Of a stretch of DNA of 64,000 nucleotides, positions 23,561-35,216 are shown in pieces. The translations under genes and the position numbers were made by a program. Origin of the DNA: Neoarius graeffei. Lineage: Eukaryota; Chordata; Actinopteri; Siluriformes; Ariidae. How positions within the stretch are numbered: position 1 is the first letter of the stretch; every line of letters starts with the position of its first letter. Below the pieces are notes generated by a model. It was not told where the DNA came from, ran no database searches, and was given only the letters and a program-made list of their open reading frames with translations. The stretch spans positions 43,135,059 to 43,199,058 of the forward strand of contig NC_083574.1 of the NCBI RefSeq assembly GCF_027579695.1, in the 5' to 3' direction.

Positions 23561-23921
23561 ATTTGCCCAATTGGTACTATTTGCACTTCTGGTAGATGTT
23601 TAACTGCATTTCACTGGTTGCTGAGTGGGCTACCTGCACTGTGCACTGATAATAAAGTTCTATCTATGCACGGAATAATGACGTAATAATATTCTGAGAA
23701 ACAGAAGTCTAACGCTGAGGTGTGTTCACTGACCGAGTTTAGCACTACAAGACGAGAGGGTGAGTCGGAGGTTCATGGATCCAGCTATACATTCATTCAA
23801 GAGTGTGTGTGTGTGTGTGTGTGATTTGCCCAATTGGTACTATTTGCACTTCTGGTAGATGTTTAACTGCATTTCACTGGTTGCTGAGTGGGCTACCTGT
23901 ACTGTGCACTGATAATAAAGT

Positions 23922-23994
<73 letters not shown>

Positions 23995-24509
23995 GCATGG
24001 AATAATGACGTAATAATATTCTGAGAAATGGAAGTCTAATGCTGAGGTGTGTTCACTGACTGAGTTTAGCACTACAAGACGAGAGGGTGAGTCGGAGGTT
24101 CATGGATCCAGCTATACATTCATTCAAGAGTGTGTGTGTGTGTGTGTGTGTGATTTGCCCAATTGGTACTATTTGCACTTCTGGTAGATGTTTAACTGCA
24201 TTTCACTGGTTGCTGAGTGGGCTACCTGCACTGTGCACTGATAATAAAGTTCTATCTATGCACAGAATAATGACGTAATAATATCATTCCGAGAAACGGA
24301 AGTCTAACGCTGAGGTGTGTTCACTGACTGAGTTTAGCACTACAAGACGAGAGGGTGAGTCGGAGGTTCATGGATCCAGCTATACATTCATTCAAGAGTG
24401 TGTGTGTGTGTGTGTGTGTGTAATTTGCCCAGTTGGTACTATTTGCACTTCTGGTAGATGTTTAACTGCATTTCATTGGTTGCTGAGTGGGCTACCTGTA
24501 CTGTGCACT

Positions 24510-24592
<83 letters not shown>

Positions 24593-24699
24593 CATTCTGA
24601 GAAACAGTCTAATGCTGAGGTGTGTTCACTGACTGAGTTTAGCACTACAAGACGAGAGGGTGAGTCGGAGGTTCATGGATCCAGCTATACATTCATTCA

Positions 24700-24746
<47 letters not shown>

Positions 24747-25104
24747 TTTGCCCAATTGGTACTATTTGCACTTCTGGTAGATGTTTAACTGCATTTCACT
24801 GGTTGCTGAGTGGGCTACCTGTACTGTGCACTGATAATAAAGTTCTATCTATGCACGGAATAATGACGTAATAATATCATTCCGAGAAACGGAAGTCTAA
24901 TGCTGAGGTGTGTTCACTGACTGAGTTTAGCACTACAAGACGAGAGGGTGAGTCGGAGGTTCATGGATCCAGCTATACATTCATTCAAGAGTGTGTGTGT
25001 GTGTGTGTGTGTAAGTAATTTGCCCAGTTGGTACTATTTGCACTTCTGGTAGATGTTTAACTGCATTTCATTGGTTGCTGAGTGGGCTACCTGTACTGTG
25101 CACT

Positions 25105-25182
<78 letters not shown>

Positions 25183-25291
25183 TCTGAGAAACAGAAGTCT
25201 AATGCTGAGGTGTGTTCACTGACTGAGTTTAGCACTACAAGACGAGAGGGTGAGTCGGAGGTTCATGGATCCAGCTATACATTCATTCAAG

Positions 25292-25325
<34 letters not shown>

Positions 25326-25947
25326 TTGCCCAATTGGTACTATTTGCACTTCTGGTAGATGTTTAACTGCATTTCACTGGTTGCTGAGTGGGCTACCTGT
25401 ACTGTGCACTGATAATAAAGTTCTATCTATGCACGGAATAATGACGTAATAATATTCTGAGAAACGGAAGTCTAACGCTGAGGTGTGTTCACTGACCGAG
25501 TTTAGCACTACAAGACGAGAGGGTGAGTCAGAGGTTCATGGATCCAGCTATACATTCATTCAAGAGAGTGTGTGTGTGTGTGTGTGTGTTTAATTTGCCC
25601 AATTGGTACTATTTGCACTTCTGGTAGATGTCTAACTGCATTTCACTGGTTGCTGAGTGGGCTACCTGCACTGTGCACTGATAATAAAGTTCTATCTATG
25701 CACGGAATAATGACGTAATAATATCATTCCGAGAAACGGAAGTCTAACGCTGAGGTGTGTTCACTGACTGAGTTTAGCACTACAAGACGAGAGGGTGAGT
25801 CGGAGGTTCATGGATCCAGCTATACATTCATTCAAGAGTGTGTGTGTGTGTGTGTAAGTAATTTGCCCAGTTGGTACTATTTGCACTTCTGGTAGATGTT
25901 TAACTGCATTTCATTGGTTGCTGAGTGGGCTACCTGTACTGTGCACT

Positions 25948-26022
<75 letters not shown>

Positions 26023-26131
26023 CATTCTGAGAAACAGTCTAATGCTGAGGTGTGTTCACTGACTGAGTTTAGCACTACAAGACGAGAGGGTGAGTCGGAG
26101 GTTCATGGATCCAGCTATACATTCATTCAAG

Positions 26132-26185
<54 letters not shown>

Positions 26186-26544
26186 TTGCCCAATTGGTAC
26201 TATTTGCACTTCTGGTAGATGTTTAACTGCATTTCACTGGTTGCTGAGTGGGCTACCTGTACTGTGCACTGATAATAAAGTTCTATCTATGCACGGAATA
26301 ATGACGTAATAATATTCTGAGAAACGGAAGTCTAACGCTGAGGTGTGTTCACTGACCGAGTTTAGCACTACAAGACGAGAGGGTGAGTCGGAGGTTCATG
26401 GATCCAGCTATACATTCATTCAAGAGTGTGTGTGTGTGTGTGTGTGATTTGCCCAATTGGTACTATTTGCACTTCTGGTAGATGTTTAACTGCATTTCAC
26501 TGGTTGCTGAGTGGGCTACCTGTACTGTGCACTGATAATAAAGT

Positions 26545-26589
<45 letters not shown>

Positions 26590-26987
26590 GCATGGAATAA
26601 TGACGTAATAATATTCTGAGAAATGGAAGTCTAATGCTGAGGTGTGTTCACTGACTGAGTTTAGCACTACAAGACGAGAGGGTGAGTCGGAGGTTCATGG
26701 ATCCAGCTATACATTCATTCAAGAGTGTGTGTGTGTGTGTGTGTGATTTGCCCAATTGGTACTATTTGCACTTCTGGTAGATGTTTAACTGCATTTCACT
26801 GGTTGCTGAGTGGGCTACCTGTACTGTGCACTGATAATAAAGTTCTATCTATGCACAGAATAATGACGTAATAATATCATTCCGAGAAACGGAAGTCTAA
26901 CGCTGAGGTGTGTTCACTGACTGAGTTTAGCACTACAAGACGAGAGGGTGAGTCGGAGGTTCATGGATCCAGCTATACATTCATTCA

Positions 26988-27023
<36 letters not shown>

Positions 27024-27108
27024 TTGCCCAGTTGGTACTATTTGCACTTCTGGTAGATGTTTAACTGCATTTCATTGGTTGCTGAGTGGGCTACCTGTAC
27101 TGTGCACT

Positions 27109-27179
<71 letters not shown>

Positions 27180-27286
27180 CATTCTGAGAAACAGTCTAAT
27201 GCTGAGGTGTGTTCACTGACTGAGTTTAGCACTACAAGACGAGAGGGTGAGTCGGAGGTTCATGGATCCAGCTATACATTCATTCA

Positions 27287-27335
<49 letters not shown>

Positions 27336-27956
27336 TTTGCCCAATTGGTACTATTTGCACTTCTGGTAGATGTTTAACTGCATTTCACTGGTTGCTGAGT
27401 GGGCTACCTGCACTGTGCACTGATAATAAAGTTCTATCTATGCACGGAATAATGACGTAATAATATTCTGAGAAATGGAAGTCTAATGCTGAGGTGTGTT
27501 CACTGACCGAGTTTAGCACTACAAGACGAGAGGGTGAGTCGGAGGTTCATGGATCCAGCTATACATTCATTCAAGAGTGTGTGTGTGTGTGTGTGTGATT
27601 TGCCCAATTGGTACTATTTGCACTTCTGGTAGATGTTTAACTGCATTTCACTGGTTGCTGAGTGGGCTACCTGTACTGTGCACTGATAATAAAGTTCTAT
27701 CTATGCACAGAATAATGACGTAATAATATCATTCCGAGAAACGGAAGTCTAACGCTGAGGTGTGTTCACTGACTGAGTTTAGCACTACAAGACGAGAGGG
27801 TGAGTCGGAGGTTCATGGATCCAGCTATACATTCATTCAAGAGTGTGTGTGTGTGTGTGTGTGTGTGTAATTTGCCCAGTTGGTACTATTTGCACTTCTG
27901 GTAGATGTTTAACTGCATTTCATTGGTTGCTGAGTGGGCTACCTGTACTGTGCACT

Positions 27957-28007
<51 letters not shown>

Positions 28008-28114
28008 CATTCTGAGAAACAGTCTAATGCTGAGGTGTGTTCACTGACTGAGTTTAGCACTACAAGACGAGAGGGTGAGTCGGAGGTTCATGGATCCAGC
28101 TATACATTCATTCA

Positions 28115-28159
<45 letters not shown>

Positions 28160-28424
28160 TTTGCCCAATTGGTACTATTTGCACTTCTGGTAGATGTTTA
28201 ACTGCATTTCACTGGTTGCTGAGTGGGCTACCTGCACTGTGCACTGATAATAAAGTTCTATCTATGCACGGAATAATGACGTAATAATATTCTGAGAAAC
28301 GGAAGTCTAACGCTGAGGTGTGTTCACTGACCGAGTTTAGCACTACAAGACGAGAGGGTGAGTCGGAGGTTCATGGATCCAGCTATACATTCATTCAAGA
28401 GTGTGTGTGTGTGTGAGAGTGTGT
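22043..28424. repeat. Compound satellite: about 22 units of roughly 260-330 bp
   Basis: I counted 22 occurrences of TACTATTTGCACTTCTGGTA in one orientation, plus a partial last unit. Each unit has a core (GCTGAGGTGTGTTCACTGAC ... GGATCCAGCTATACATTC), a variable (GT)n, then a 3' segment ending GCACTGATAATAAAGTTC. The unit closes with either (CTAT)n or, in five units, (GATA)n replacing the AATAAAG end. The 3' segment with its tetranucleotide tail resembles the 3' end of a fish LINE or SINE. Units fall into subtypes that recur in order (see findings). All ORFs here are translations of the microsatellites plus core. Confidence 0.95.
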
Positions 28425-28426
28425 AC

Positions 28427-28509
28427 CTGTCATCGTAGCAGAAATCAGCGCCCAGTGTGTTGACGTACAGGACCAGAGCCACAGCGCTGCACACCAAATC
28501 TGCAATCAT
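28427..28509 (-). CDS. tmtc2: TMTC2 coding exon 1
   Basis: TMTC2 is a multi-pass ER membrane protein of the TMTC family, which act in O-mannosylation of cadherins; it also carries TPR repeats. The exon encodes 27 complete codons, MIADLVCSAVALVLYVNTLG then ADFCYDD, and ends AG|GTAC with a good donor. The segment NTL-ADFCYDD is the conserved start of TMTC2, including the acidic lumenal DD after the first membrane segment. The ATG has G at -3 and is the first in-frame ATG. Exon 2 is not in the window to the left, so the rest of the window up to position 1 is intron 1. The intron's first bases run into a GT-rich tract belonging to the satellite. Which fish paralogue (a or b) cannot be told. Confidence 0.9.
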
Positions 28510-29060
28510 CTCTGTCTCTCCAAAACAAGACCAAAAGAAGAGCAAGCGGAGAGAGACGACCCGAGGGATTGAACCGATCCCCTCTTTCTATTCGCTGTTT
28601 GCGCGTCGCGCGCTCAGAGAGAGAATAACAAAACCCCAGCAGAGAGCGCGCGTGCCCATGGCTGAAGGGCTGGATCGCACACACACCGGCGCGCGCCGCT
28701 CTTAGCCCATGGTGAGGATGAAGAGCGCGAGCGCGGCTTTGATCCACAGGAGGAGACGCGGACGCGCGCGATGTTTACAGGCAGCCGAGCAGCTCGCGCG
28801 CCTCCGTGCAGCCGGAGTGTTTGTGTGGAAGCGCTGCTGCTGCTGCATGCTGAACCCACAGGAAGCGCCGCCACAGAGCCGCGTGTGGTCGCCCTCAGCA
28901 ATGCGCATGCGCCCGGCACCTCCCCCGCACGCCTCTCCTTCTCTTCTCTCGAGCCGAATTAAAGACAGAAGGCTCCAGGTTTCAGCCTGCACTTACCCAG
29001 CAATCATATCATTACTGAGCACAGGGGCGAGGACAGGACTCCTTCAGTTACTCAACCTAC
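28510..29060 (-). promoter_or_regulatory. GC-rich 5' UTR/promoter region of tmtc2
   Basis: About 28560..28930 is markedly GC- and CpG-rich (GCGCGCG runs, CGGAAGC-type segments) against an AT-rich surround, as expected of a vertebrate CpG-island promoter. No TATA box at a convincing position. The transcription start is probably within 28600..28950, but I cannot fix it. Overlapping ORFs on both strands reflect the GC content and have no protein features. Confidence 0.65.
28902..28912. promoter_or_regulatory. NRF1-type motif TGCGCATGCGC
   Basis: An exact match to the palindromic NRF1 consensus lies about 390 bp upstream of the tmtc2 ATG inside the CpG-rich block. NRF1 sites are typical of CpG-island promoters. 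Function not shown. Confidence 0.55.
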
Positions 29061-29284
29061 ACCAGCTCAGATCAGCTCTCCTCTTCTGACTCACTCTGTG
29101 TGTGTGTGTGTGGTGGGGAACTACTGTAAGGACAAAATACTCTTGGAAAGATGAACACAACTCTTTCAACAGATGTGCAGTGTTTCTGCATTCTCAACAA
29201 AAAGAGAGAGAGAGAACTATAGTTGCCATTTCCTTGATGCTATAGTGGTCTGCTCAAGGAAGGGTCACATTGTGTACCTGTTAC
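29061..29284. other. No gene recognised
   Basis: Contains a short (GT)n at about 29098..29111 and a GA-rich tract at about 29200..29215. Nothing else seen. Confidence 0.4.
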
Positions 29285-29336
29285 CTAGAAAGAAAGCACA
29301 CACTTATGAAATTTCCAGTGAACACACAGTCTCTGG

Positions 29337-29676
29337 GCAGCACGGTGGTGTAGTGGTTAGCGCTGTCACCTCACAGCAAGAAGGTCCTGGGTTCGAGCCC
29401 CGGGGCTGGCGAGGGCCTTTCTGTGTGGAGTTTGCATGTTCTCCCCATGTCCCTCCGGGTGCTCCGGTTTCCCCCACAGTCCAAAGACATGCAGGTTAGG
29501 TTAACTGGTGACTCTAAATTGACCGTAGGTGTGAATGTGAGTGTGAATGGTTGTCTGTGTCTATGTGTCAGCCCTGTGACGACCTGGCGACTTGTCCAGG
29601 GTGTACTGGATAGGCTCCAGCTTGCCTGCGACCCTGTAGAAGGATAAAGTGGCTAGAGATAATGAGATGAGATGAG
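29337..29676 (+). mobile_element. tRNA-headed SINE nested in the tandem series
   Basis: Common-family copy with a perfect 13-bp duplication ACACAGTCTCTGG (29324..29336 and 29677..29689). It lacks about 30 bases around the GTACCCCGCCTTTCGCCC segment. Confidence 0.92.
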
Positions 29677-30013
29677 ACACAGTCTCTGGACAAAACCAGA
29701 GCACCCGGAAGAAACCCACGCAGACAACATGCAAACTCCACACAGAAAGGCCCTCATCAGCTGCTGGGTTCGAACCCAGAACCTTCTTGCTGGGAGGCAA
29801 CCATGCTAACCACTTACACCACCCAGAAAAATGCATAGACAGTATACCCTCACTTCCAGGAATCAGGGTGAATCCAGAGTCGATCTCAGAAACACTGAGC
29901 ATGATGAAGAAAGCACAACTTTATTCATCACACACTTGTGAAATTTCCAGTGAATACACATCCAGGGCAGTGGGCAGCCATGCTAACAGCGCCCGGGGAG
30001 CAGTTAGGAGTTA

Positions 30014-30527
30014 AGGCCTCTGCATGCTCTTGCGACAAGGCTTTCGCAGATAGCTTTTCGCAGACAGTTGTAATTTATCGTTGAGCGGGGAGTAATAGGC
30101 GTGCACGATGTTATTCACCGCCACAATGCAAGGGGGCGCGAAGTCGCAAAATCGCTAGGAGTAGTTGGTGGGTGTGGTTAGTGGAGTGTTTATCCTCCGG
30201 TTACTGATAATGACTAGAACTGGAGTCGTATAGATGTATGTACTTCCTCACTTCCTCGATCAACCGCTCTTCATGCTGCTCCATCTTCGCTCGTGTTTTT
30301 AAAAATGGCGGTCATGAAAACAAACCAAACCTGGAAAGTAGGGAAGCGGAAGTGCATGTACAGCGGATGTAGAGTGGACCAATCAGAGCCCTCTTGTCTG
30401 CGACGCTGTCTGCGAGTCTTCTGCGGTGGTCACAATTTTTGGGAGGTGCGCGCAGAGCGTCTGCGAAGGTGGGGGGGGCTACGCAGACACTGTCTGCGAG
30501 GACTGGGTTGTCAGCATAAATTGGCCT
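30014..30527. mobile_element. Harbinger-like MITE nested in a SINE
   Basis: The insertion begins AGGCCTCTGCATGCT and ends with the complement of AGGCCAATTTATGCT. It is flanked by TTA on both sides (30011..30013 and 30528..30530) and splits the SINE phrase GGAGTTAGGTGCC, whose uninterrupted form appears at 30950..30962. TWA-type 3-bp duplication fits PIF/Harbinger. The interior has repeated TCTGCGA motifs. Confidence 0.8.
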
Positions 30528-31157
30528 TTAGGTGCCTCGCTCAAGGGCACCTCAGCCCAAGGCCGTCCCATATTAACCTAACCGCGTGTCTTTGGACTGT
30601 GGAAGAAACCCATGCAGACACGTGGAGAACATGCAAACTCCACACAGAAAGGCCCTTGCCAGCCGCTGGGTTCGAACCCAGAACCTTCTTGCTGTGAGGC
30701 AACAGTGCTCACACCACCGTGCTGCCCAGAAAGATGCATAGACAGTATACCCTCACTTCCAGGAATCAGGGTGGATCCAGAGTCGATCTCAGAAACACTC
30801 AGCATGAAAGAAAGCACAACTTTATTCATTACACACTTGTGAAATTCCTCTCTGTATTTAACCCATCTGAAGCAGTGGACGCACACATGAGCACACCCAC
30901 ATACCCAGAGCAGTGGACAGCCATGCTAACAGCGCCCGGGGAGCAGTTAGGAGTTAGGTGCCTCTCTCAAGGGCACCTCAGCCTGTCCCATATTAACCTA
31001 ACCGCATGTCTTTGGACTGTGGAAGAAACCCACACAGACACGGGGAGAACATGCAAACTCCACACAGAAAGGTCCTCATCAGCCACTGGGCTTGAACCCA
31101 GAACCTTCTTACTGTGAGGCAACAGTGCTAACCACTACACCACCGTGTCGCCCAAAA

Positions 31158-32130
31158 AATGTTTATATGTCAGGAAAAAAAATTACATATAAATATTACA
31201 TAAGAGGCCACTTTTCAGAAAACAAACAAAAAAAACCATAATGAATTCTGCTGGGTTTTGCTGCAAATAAATAAATAAGAACCAGGTGTGATAAAGTGTC
31301 CAGAAGAACTGTGGCTGGTTCTGCAAGATGCTCAGAAAAACCTACAGCTCATTTCCTCATAAAACTGCACTCGTTGTACCTGAGACGACATTTTTTTTTT
31401 AAAGCAAAGGGTCGTCGCACACCAAATATTGACTTTGTTTCATTTATTACTGTTTACTGCTCTTTATAATATATACACACACACATACAGTGCAAAAGTC
31501 TTAGGCCCCCTATTTTTTTCATACAAACTTTGTTAGAGATTTCTATTTTATGACTTCTACATTATCGAGTCGGTAGAAAAACATTTTAGAGTCCAAACAT
31601 TCATTTTCCAGCACAAAATTAAATGTTACAGGGGGTGTCGTGGCTCAGGTGGATAAGGCGCCATACCATAAATCCAGGGACCCGGGTTTGATTCCGGCCC
31701 GAGGTCATTTCCCGATCCCTCCCCGTCTCTCTCTCCCGCTCATTTCCTGTCTCTACAGTGTCCTATCCAATAAAGGTGAAAAAAGCCCAAAAAAATATCT
31801 AAAAAAAATTAAATGTTACAGGAAAAAAAATGTTTGTATCTGAGCAGCATATTACACAAGAGAGCACTTTTCAGATTAAAAAAGAAAACATAATGAAGGC
31901 TGCTGGGTTTTGGTGCAAAATGAAGAAGTGAGTGTGACAAAGTGTCCAGAAGAACTGTGGCTGGTTCTGTAAGATGCTCAGTAAAACCTACAGCTCATTT
32001 CCACATAAAACTGCACTCACTGTACCTGAGACTACTAATTTTTTTTTTAAAGCAAAGGGTCGTCTCACACCAAATATTAACTTTGTTTCATTTATTATGG
32101 CTTACTGCTGTTTATAGGTTGTTTTTTTTA
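31158..32130. mobile_element. Tc1-type remnant, two direct partial copies
   Basis: The stretch about 31158..31488 is repeated at about 31806..32110, including AAAGTGTCCAGAAGAACTGT and CAAAGGGTCGTC. The second copy begins at CAGTGCAAAAGTCTTAGGC (31490), which I recall as the end of a fish Tc1-like family. No transposase coding is evident. A SINE interrupts the second copy. Confidence 0.65.
31633..31804 (+). mobile_element. Second type of tRNA-derived SINE (GTGGCTCAGGTGGATAAG head)
   Basis: A box in TGGCTCAGGTGGATAAGGCG, B box GGGTTTGATTCCGG, and a tail TCCTATCCAATAAAGGTG followed by A-rich repeats. Target-site duplication AAAATTAAATGTTACAGG is 18 bp and perfect (31615..31632 and 31805..31822). 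A 5'-truncated copy is at 44073..44216. Confidence 0.92.
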
Positions 32131-32225
32131 ATGTTGAAACATTTTATTTCATAATTTTTAAGCCATTTTTGTTCTACAGCATTTCTTTACATGTGCCTAA
32201 GCCTACTGCACAGTACTGTGTGCAG

Positions 32226-32412
32226 GTGCTCATTGACACCCGGGGCAATTTAGCATCGCCAATCCACCTACTGGCATGTTTCTGGATTGTAGGGGAAAAC
32301 TGGAGAACCCTGAGGAACCTCACACAGACACAGAGAGAACATGAGGAGCTGTGCACGATAAATAATGTGAGTTCAGAATCGACAGAGGGACCCTGGAGCT
32401 GTGAGGGGCCAT
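32226..32412 (-). mobile_element. Fragment of a third SINE type
   Basis: On the minus strand, CCACAGTTCC-free body with CATGCCAGTAGGTGGATTGG and AAATTGCCCCGGGTG matches the family better preserved at 53672..54038. The head is degraded. Confidence 0.6.
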
Positions 32413-32470
32413 GATGCACATTTAAGCCTTTAAATGAAAAGACAACTGTGGTCACATGATGTCATTTTAT

Positions 32471-32599
32471 CTCATCTCATCTCATTATCTCTAGCCGCTT
32501 TATCCTTCTACAGGGTCGCAGGCAAGCTGGAGCCTATCCCAGCCTATACGGGCGAAAGACGGGGTACACCCTGGACAAGTCGCCAGGTCATCACAGGGC
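32471..32599 (-). mobile_element. 5'-truncated tRNA-headed SINE with target-site duplication
   Basis: Only the last 129 bases of the common SINE are present (from CCCTGTGATGACC to the GAGATGAG tail). They are bounded by a 13-bp duplication GATGTCATTTTAT (32458..32470 and 32600..32612). This is the signature of an incomplete target-primed reverse transcription event. Confidence 0.9.
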
Positions 32600-32860
32600 G
32601 ATGTCATTTTATTCACTCGATATTTACATTTCGAGGAGAAAGATGCATATTAAAGGTAGAAAAGATGTACCAATCCAGCTGCAAGAAAAGGCACACTGTG
32701 CTTGTTTTTGAGAGTGTGAAGCTGTAATAGCTAAACCGGGTGCATATTCATATTTCAAAATGTTTGTGGTTATAACATGCGTTCCAAGTCCCAAGTGTTT
32801 CCTTAAATTGCTTATATCCATTTATACAGGTTGTGTAAAACGTACTAAAGTAGACAGCCC

Positions 32861-33206
32861 GGGCGGCACGGTGGTGTAGTGGTTAGCGCTGTCGCCTCAC
32901 AGCAAGAAGGTCCGGGTTTGAGCCCCGTGGCCGGCAAGGGCCTTTCTGTGCGGAGTTTGCATGTTGTTCGCGTGGGTTTCCTCCGGGTGCTCCGGTTTCC
33001 CCCACAGTCCAAAGACATGCAGGTTAGGTTAACTGGTGACTCTAAAGTGAGTGTGAATGGTTGTCTGTGTCTATGTGTCAGCCCTGTGATGACCTGGCGA
33101 CTTGTCCAGGGTGTACCCCGCCTTTCGCCTGTAGTCAGCTGGGGTAGGCTCCAGCTTGCCTGCGACCCTGTAGAAGGGTAAAGCGGTTAGAGATGATGAG
33201 AATGAG
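32861..33206 (+). mobile_element. tRNA-headed SINE (Mermaid-like)
   Basis: Full head GGGCGGCACGGTGGTGTAGT to a GATGAGAATGAG tail. It lacks the CTCCCCGTGTCC stretch and one GTGTGAATGTGA unit. Duplication unclear. Confidence 0.9.
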
Positions 33207-33860
33207 TATACAGTCTGCGGTTCTGTTTTAATCTAAGTTTAATCCATGAACTGAGCAATTTTTGTAATTTAACTACACAAAATCTTGGGTCAGGGTTAGA
33301 AACAAACTCTACAGTGTTTAAAATTAAATTTAGGTGCACTTAAGATCTTATCTCATTTCAACTCACAACCTGGCGCTTTTCCGAACAGAGATTTGAACTT
33401 GTCCAATACTAAATTGCTCTGGAACTGGGAATCTTTAGTTCAATACATGTTAAAAAAAAAAACCCAAAATGTTGTTGTTATTAGCCTGACATGACCTTGA
33501 ATAGATGAAAATGTATTCCCATTGCCTTTAGGTTTTAAATCTAATTTGAATAATCCATTCTGCACTCAAATATGACATGTTTGTGTTTTAGCAGGTGTGT
33601 GATTTGACTTGCAAATGAGTGATATGCAGTCAGGTGAAGTCAGGTGTTTGGAATTGCCATACTAGTTCTGAATAATTTAAAATGTAGTGTTCAGAGGATT
33701 TATATAAACCAGGTTCATGCTTTTCTTCAGACTGTAATCAATGTCCTTGACAAGCTGCATTGCAAAACATCCAGTAGAGGGCTCACAAAGAGAGTCACCT
33801 CTTTTTTCACAGATTACAGCGAATCATTTCTGATATGTAACATATTCTGCTTTACCAGAA

Positions 33861-33908
<48 letters not shown>

Positions 33909-34301
33909 CAGAAAAGAAAGAAAAAAAATCTTGGGGTTGAAAAAAGAAGGAGGCGAATATATGGAGACGAGAAAAAGAAAACGTGAGAGAATTAATCTTG
34001 GAGTTGCTACAGAGACAAAGAATGCAGTACGGTCCAGTGAATATTGATGCATTCCTGTTTCAATAGCCCGAGTCAGTTCACTGAAGCAGGCCTCAATGTA
34101 GCTATTCACAGGGCAGCAGGACACTGTGATGTAATCTATTTGAGCAATTAATTAACGTGAGCACTGTAACCAGGCCCAATTCCTTGCTTCACTGTAAGCT
34201 ATCCATACATGGATGCCTCCTACAGTGAAATACACTTCAGGTCTGCCCTCAATGCATGGGTCTACTGCAAGAAAAGTGGGTGTTTATTTTGAGTCAGTAA
34301 G

Positions 34302-34366
<65 letters not shown>

Positions 34367-34729
34367 GCTCCTTCCAGACTGCAGAGCTAAATTTAAAATA
34401 TATCCAGATGCATGTCTCTGAGGATAGCCTCAATTTCATATTTATCATGTAAACGAGTGTAATTGTACTGAGGTTAGAATTTCCATAAGAACGTATTTAT
34501 TTTAACAGTTGTTCACGTTTGTTTTGACTAAAAGACACATTGCTACTTTAAATTAAGGCTGCAGTGAAAGTCAGGTCTCTGCAATCATGACAGTCTGAAT
34601 TACAAGATTAATATTACATGGATACTATAAAATATGTAAAACCAAGAGCACTCATTTCAGGGAATGAAAACAGCTTTAATGGTAAAGATCAAATAATGGC
34701 AACCTTGACAAGATGTTATGCTTAGTACT
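33207..34729. other. No gene recognised; two microsatellites
   Basis: (TAA)n at about 33863..33904 and (GT)n at about 34302..34365. Between and around them I see no exon. Confidence 0.45.
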
Positions 34730-35111
34730 CATCTCATCTCATCTCATTATCTGTAGCCGCTTTATCCTGTCCTACAGGGTCGCAGGCAAGCTGGAGTCTA
34801 TCCCAGCTGACTATGGGTGAAAGGCGGGGTACACCCTGGACAAGTCGCCAGGTCATCACAGGGCTGACACATAGACACAGACAACCATTCACACTCACAT
34901 TCACACCTACGGTCAATTTAGAGTCACCAGTTAACCTAACCTGCATGTCTTTGGACTGTGGGGGAAACCGGAGCACCCGGAGGAAACCCATGCGGACACG
35001 GGGAGAACATGCAAACTCCGCACAGAAAGGCCCTCGCCGGCCACGGGGCTCGAACCCGGACCTTCTTGCTGTGAGGCGACAGCGCTAACCACTACACCAC
35101 CGTGCCGCCCC
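34730..35111 (-). mobile_element. tRNA-headed SINE, full length
   Basis: Perfect 12-bp duplication ATGCTTAGTACT (34718..34729 and 35112..35123). Sequence very close to 322..697 and 53247..53617, so probably a young insertion. Confidence 0.93.
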
Positions 35112-35216
35112 ATGCTTAGTACTGTGTATCATATTCAATTTGACAGTGTATCAGAACTGCTGCATATCTAAAGTTAAGTTTATGATAAGACGATGAAGTA
35201 TACAGTTTGTAGAATT

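Larger units (their letters stand above)
29285..31152 (-). mobile_element. Tandem series of a second SINE subfamily (three partial to full copies)
   Basis: On the minus strand the unit has the same tRNA head as the common SINE but a different 3' half (GGGCTGAGGTGCCCTTGAG, GTTAGCATGGCTGCCCACTG, AATTTCACAAGTGTGTAATG, AAAGTTGTGCTTTC). Copies occupy about 29285..29825, 29826..30722 and 30724..31152. Between them the segment ATGCATAGACAGTATACCCT...CAGAAACACT is repeated, so SINE plus flank was duplicated head to tail. The first copy is interrupted by another SINE and the second by a MITE. Confidence 0.8.

Noticed and set aside
22043..28424. Regularly spaced repeats that could suggest a CRISPR-like array
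   Set aside because: Units are about 260-330 bp with microsatellite content, the genome is vertebrate, and there are no unique spacers.
28543..28545. Upstream start for tmtc2 adding 12 residues
   Set aside because: The codon is TTG, not ATG; the first in-frame ATG is at 28509 and matches the conserved start of the protein.
31633..31710. A genuine tRNA gene at the SINE head
   Set aside because: A and B boxes are present but the acceptor stem does not close and the SINE tail and duplication follow.
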